Made by a program: the position numbers and the translations under genes. From the NCBI GenBank assembly GCA_035546175.1, contig DASZWW010000071.1:1-13989 (forward strand): DNA of 13,989 bases. Reading direction: 5' to 3'. Below are positions 11,334-13,989 of the stretch, in pieces (the first letter of the stretch is position 1; the number at the start of each line of letters is the position of its first letter). Below the pieces are notes generated by a model, which saw only the letters and a program-made list of their open reading frames with translations, was not told the DNA's origin and ran no database searches. This DNA comes from DASZFV01 sp035546175 (lineage in GTDB: Bacteria; Myxococcota_A; Polyangia; Fen-1088).

Positions 11334-13010
11334 TCACCCCCCGTAGACCTCGATCGCCAGCGTGGCGCGGTACTGCGGATACCAGTAGGGGATGCCGGTG
11401 AGCTGCGGCACGGGCGCCGCGAAGCCGAGAGGGTTGAGCACGACGTAGAACAGACGCGACGCCTTCCACTCCACGCCGAGGGGATAGATGGCGCCGAAGA
11501 TCCCCGTGCTGCCCTTGGCCACACCGTAGAGATCGATCAAGATGCGCGAGAACCCGGCGTCGCCCGTGATCCGCAGGTTGAAGCGCTGGTACGCGAGCGG
11601 CACCCGAAAGATCGCGGCGGCGTAGCCGTTGAAGGAGCCCGCGCGCACGCTCTTCGCGCCGTTGATCGCGATCCAGGGGTTCCACTCGGCGTCGAGGCCG
11701 AAGGTCCAGTGCAGCGTCGCGCGCACCCGCAGGCCCGCCGCCACGCCAAAGGCCGGGTCGACCGCCGAGCCCGACGCGCCGAGGGAGCCCCCGAAGGCGA
11801 GCTGGGAGCGATCGGAGGGGCCCGGCTCGGGCACGGGCAGCGTGCGCGGCGGCGGCACGTGGGCCTCGGCGGCGGCGGCCGCCGCCGTGCGCGGGAGCGG
11901 CTCGTCGGCGCGCGCGGGTCTGGCGATGGCCGCCGCGACCGCGACGAGGGCGGCGCAGCCTCTTCGACGGCGTCGGGCACGCGCCGAGACCAGGACAGCG
12001 AGCACCGCCAGCGCGGCGGAGGACCGGCCGAACCGCGCCGGCGAGGCGATGTCGCAGGAGAGCAGGGACACATTGCCGTACTCGCGCTCGGGGGCGTCGC
12101 ACCAGCCGTTGGCGTGGCTGCAGCCCGGCGAGTAGGAGAGCCAATCGTCGAGCGCGGCGGAGACGGCGGCCATCTTCTGGGCCCGCGTCTGGGTCGGGTC
12201 GAGCGTCATTTGCAGCATCGCCGTCGCCGATGACGTGGCCAGCTCCCGCCGCAGACGCCGGAAGTCGTCCGGATCGTCACAGCGATCCATCTCCGTCGAG
12301 TGCGGCGGACCGTCAGTCTCCGCGTGCAGGTCGCCCTCGACCTCGTCGACCCAGTCCATCACCGTGGTCACGCTCGACTGGTCGGACGTGCGATAGGTGT
12401 GCGCGTAGACGTCCTCGACGGTGTGGATGGCCTGGCCAATGCGTACGTAGTAGGTGGGGAGCGAGGCGTCCACCTTGTGCCGGAGCGCGAGGTACACGGG
12501 CAGCGACGTCCGGATCGTCGGATCGGGTCGGCCGGTTGCGTCGAGGCCCTCGAGCGCGTCGGAGACGCGCCCGAGGATGAAGGCCCGACAATCGGCGAGC
12601 GCCTGCATCGAGCCGCCCGGCTCGGCCGTCTGCACGGGGTGCAGGCAGTGCAGCTCTTGCAGCGTCGGATCGCCGTGCACGATGGCGAGCTCGCTCAGAT
12701 CGTTCGGGTCCCTCCCGAGAAGATCGTTGTCGCGCACACCAACGAGCAAGGCCGCGCCGCCCAGGTCGGTCATGTCGGCGGCCGGGGAGAACGGCAGGTC
12801 GGCGATGAGCGCGAGGTCCTCGCGAGACGCCTGGAGCGGCGCGGCCGTCGCGAGCGAGGCGCGCGCGACGCGGAGCGCGTCCGTCGTCATCTCCTCGTGG
12901 CATCCCCTCGTCACGAGCGTCGAGATGGTGAAGGCCCGAGCGGGCCTCGCCCCCTCGCAGACGAGGAGACACCCGACCAGACAGGCCCCGGCCCACGCAC
13001 GCGTCCGCAT
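11334..13010 (-). CDS. Zinc-phospholipase-C-like protein fused in frame to a beta-barrel-like domain
   Basis: A 558-residue protein. Signal peptide 1-26 (ends PARA|FT). Residues 27-320 resemble the zinc-dependent phospholipase C / S1-P1 nuclease class: RGCHEEMTTDALR near the N terminus (His38) and GQAIHTVEDVYAHTYR with His196, Asp200 and His204 as likely zinc ligands, plus several Cys. Next comes a hydrophobic segment (about 327-342), the Arg cluster RARRRRRG (344-351), a second hydrophobic segment (352-364), and a signal-peptidase-like ARPARA|DE near 368. A Pro/Ala linker follows, then alternating beta-strands (403-558) of an outer-membrane-barrel type (LRVRATLHWTFGLDAEWNPW, YPQYRATLAIEVYGG). 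The first tail resembles a MYXO-CTERM anchor and the second a signal peptide, as if two genes had been joined; no ATG, GTG or TTG occurs in frame at the junction. It is the first gene of the three-gene operon. ATG 13010 is chosen for the signal. Lipid or phosphodiester cleavage is inferred. Confidence 0.78.
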   Translation of the reverse strand: MRTRAWAGACLVGCLLVCEGARPARAFTISTLVTRGCHEEMTTDALRVARASLATAAPLQASREDLALIADLPFSPAADMTDLGGAALLVGVRDNDLLGRDPNDLSELAIVHGDPTLQELHCLHPVQTAEPGGSMQALADCRAFILGRVSDALEGLDATGRPDPTIRTSLPVYLALRHKVDASLPTYYVRIGQAIHTVEDVYAHTYRTSDQSSVTTVMDWVDEVEGDLHAETDGPPHSTEMDRCDDPDDFRRLRRELATSSATAMLQMTLDPTQTRAQKMAAVSAALDDWLSYSPGCSHANGWCDAPEREYGNVSLLSCDIASPARFGRSSAALAVLAVLVSARARRRRRGCAALVAVAAAIARPARADEPLPRTAAAAAAEAHVPPPRTLPVPEPGPSDRSQLAFGGSLGASGSAVDPAFGVAAGLRVRATLHWTFGLDAEWNPWIAINGAKSVRAGSFNGYAAAIFRVPLAYQRFNLRITGDAGFSRILIDLYGVAKGSTGIFGAIYPLGVEWKASRLFYVVLNPLGFAAPVPQLTGIPYWYPQYRATLAIEVYGG

Positions 13011-13193
13011 CGCCGCGTGCGCACTAGCAAGCCGGATGCCGAGGCGAGCCTCCTACGCGGCCTACGTAGCGAAAGAACGGGGGGAGCGGCTGCGCTCCAC
13101 CAGCAAGCCAGCTCGCGACCGACGACCAAGCTCTTCTTGCCGGCGACATCCCGGGACTGTCCGTAGAGAGCTGGATCTGATTGCCGATGCTCG
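13011..13193. other. Gap upstream of the phospholipase-barrel operon
   Basis: I see no gene here. It must hold the operon promoter on the minus strand, but no convincing -10/-35 pair is visible. The 8-bp palindrome CTACGTAG and the short direct repeat CCTACG (near 13051-13068) could be regulator contacts. Confidence 0.3.
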
Positions 13194-13392
13194 GTCGAGA
13201 ACGGCGGCAAGCCGCTCGTCCACCTCAAGCGCGCCAATCGATCCTGCTCGAGCGCGCAGGCGTCCCGCGCGAGGCGATCGACGCTGGCCCCGAATGCACG
13301 AGCTGCGACCGCGCGCGCTTCTTCTCCCACGGCGCGACGAGGGCACGACAGGCCAGCACCTCGCGTTCGTGTCGCGCGACGCCCGAGCCTGA
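13194..13392 (+). pseudogene. pgeF: C-terminal remnant of a pgeF-like (laccase-domain) gene, two frameshifts
   Basis: Read in three successive frames, the stretch gives ENGGKPLVHLKRAN, then LLERAGVPREAIDAGPEC-TSCDRARFFSH, then RRDEGTTGQHLAFVSRDA and a stop. This is the end of PgeF/YfiH family proteins (polyphenol oxidase, purine nucleoside phosphorylase activity): a conserved region with ...C..C...FFSHRRDxGxTGRxxxF. One base is missing after position 13240 and another after 13330 (CAC-GGCGCG for CACCGGCGC). The first two thirds of the gene, including the zinc-binding His and Cys residues, are absent upstream. It is a dead fragment unless both deletions are errors. It converges on the gene ending at 13400. 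Confidence 0.7.
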
Positions 13393-13399
13393 GCGTCGT

Positions 13400-13989
13400 T
13401 CACGGCGCTGCTCCCACGTCGAGCTTGGCGCCGGCCGCTGCGAGGTCTTGCGCCTTGATGCCGACCCGGGTCGTCGTGCCGAGTGGCACGTCACCTCCAC
13501 AATTGGTGCCGGACGTGGAGATCTCGTAGACGCTCACGTCGCAGGCGACGCCGCCGATCGGAACCGTCGCTGTCTCGCCGCTTCGTACGAGGACTTCCGT
13601 GTCTCCGTGCACGAGCAGGGTCCAGTAGGTTTCCATGCAGGCCCCATACACTTCGGTGCAGCTCTCGCTCCCTTGCGCGATCTCGATCGCCGTGGGCTTG
13701 TTGAGCGCCGCCGCGACGAGGAGCCTGCCCCCCTTCTTGTCCCGCACCGTGACCGCTTCGTTCGCCGGCGCCAAGAAGGTCACCGGCGGCGGCTCTCCAG
13801 CAGGGTCCTTCGTCAGCCACACGCGCGCACCCACGGGGAGCGGGGGCCAGCCGGAAAGAGACGTCATCGTGAGGCTCACATGCAGAGGGACGTTCTGGAC
13901 GCCGCCGCCTCCGTCGGCGACGCCCCCGTCGGCGGCGTTGTCCGACGCGAAATAGGCGATCCTGATCTCGGTGGGGCTGCTGCTCTCGA
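13400..13989 (-). CDS. Unknown exported-type Cys-containing protein, 5' end beyond the window
   Basis: The frame is open to the window edge, so the N terminus is missing; 195 residues are visible. A GTG at 13879 is an internal codon rather than the start, because the reading frame upstream is clearly protein-like: SSSPTEIRIAYFASDNAADG, then a Gly/Asp-rich linker, then VPLHVSLTMTSLSGWPPLPV. The linker type (ADGGVADGGGG) is usual in myxobacterial lipoproteins. The rest is mostly beta-strand (TVRDKKGGRLLVAAAL, METYWTLLVHGDTEVLVRSG, YEISTSGTNCGG) with four Cys that could form two disulfides. No domain is recognised. It ends 7 bp from the end of the pgeF remnant. Confidence 0.75.
   Translation of the reverse strand, partial: ESSSPTEIRIAYFASDNAADGGVADGGGGVQNVPLHVSLTMTSLSGWPPLPVGARVWLTKDPAGEPPPVTFLAPANEAVTVRDKKGGRLLVAAALNKPTAIEIAQGSESCTEVYGACMETYWTLLVHGDTEVLVRSGETATVPIGGVACDVSVYEISTSGTNCGGDVPLGTTTRVGIKAQDLAAAGAKLDVGAAP

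Noticed and set aside
12960..13010. Shine-Dalgarno or clear promoter for the phospholipase operon
   Set aside because: No convincing purine-rich site or -10/-35 pair was found near ATG 13010; only the signal peptide supports the start.
13062..13403. Minus-strand 113-codon frame over the pgeF remnant
   Set aside because: It is Arg/Ser-rich shadow antisense to the recognisable pgeF C-terminal motifs.

Overview
The window is about 14 kb of very GC-rich DNA with a strong bias for G or C at third codon positions. It carries many lipoproteins, secreted Cys-rich proteins and outer-membrane-type proteins with Asp/Gly/Ala-rich linkers. One Cys-rich lipoprotein carries a motif (DYDQSC...DADC) familiar from myxobacteria, and another protein has a transmembrane-plus-arginine tail resembling a MYXO-CTERM. 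This suggests a Myxococcota (Polyangia-like) chromosome; the assignment is inference, because no rRNA or other marker is present. I see no phage, IS element, CRISPR array, tRNA or rRNA.

Left part (1-3022): a small three-helix membrane protein of unknown role (127-795, +) runs into a small helical unknown (773-1186, -). A tRNase Z of the short, plant-like type follows (1287-2102, +). It faces a restriction-endonuclease-fold-like protein (2249-3022, -), with an inverted repeat between the two convergent ends.

Middle (3023-5981): about 450 bp without a large gene separates divergent units. On the minus strand it holds two possible small ORFs with good Shine-Dalgarno sequences. One encodes a 33-residue peptide; the other is a small lipoprotein that appears frameshifted. 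On the plus strand a -10-like box leads to a 9-codon mini-ORF, then to two tandem paralogous lipoproteins with an ASH/choice-of-anchor-D-like domain (3473-4345 and 4342-5250, overlapping by ATGA). A separate Cys-rich lipoprotein follows (5382-5981).

Centre-right (6055-9589): an atypical SDR lacking the catalytic Ser/Tyr is followed by about 700 bp of gene debris, including the C-terminal part of a secreted pre-peptidase-C-like domain. Then come a lipoprotein alpha/beta hydrolase of the proline-iminopeptidase type translationally coupled to a small outer-membrane barrel protein (7464-9154), and a degenerate stand-alone receiver domain (9239-9589, -).

Right (9640-13989): a tightly packed minus-strand operon reads 13010 to 9640. 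It encodes a zinc-phospholipase-C-like protein fused in frame, through a transmembrane/Arg hairpin and an internal signal-peptide-like segment, to a beta-barrel-like domain. Two different secreted PAP2-family phosphatases follow with 1-nt and 4-nt gaps. Together they look like an envelope phospholipid-processing set. Upstream is a C-terminal scrap of a pgeF-like (laccase-domain) gene broken by two single-base deletions. The window ends inside an unknown Cys-containing exported-type protein on the minus strand that continues past 13989.
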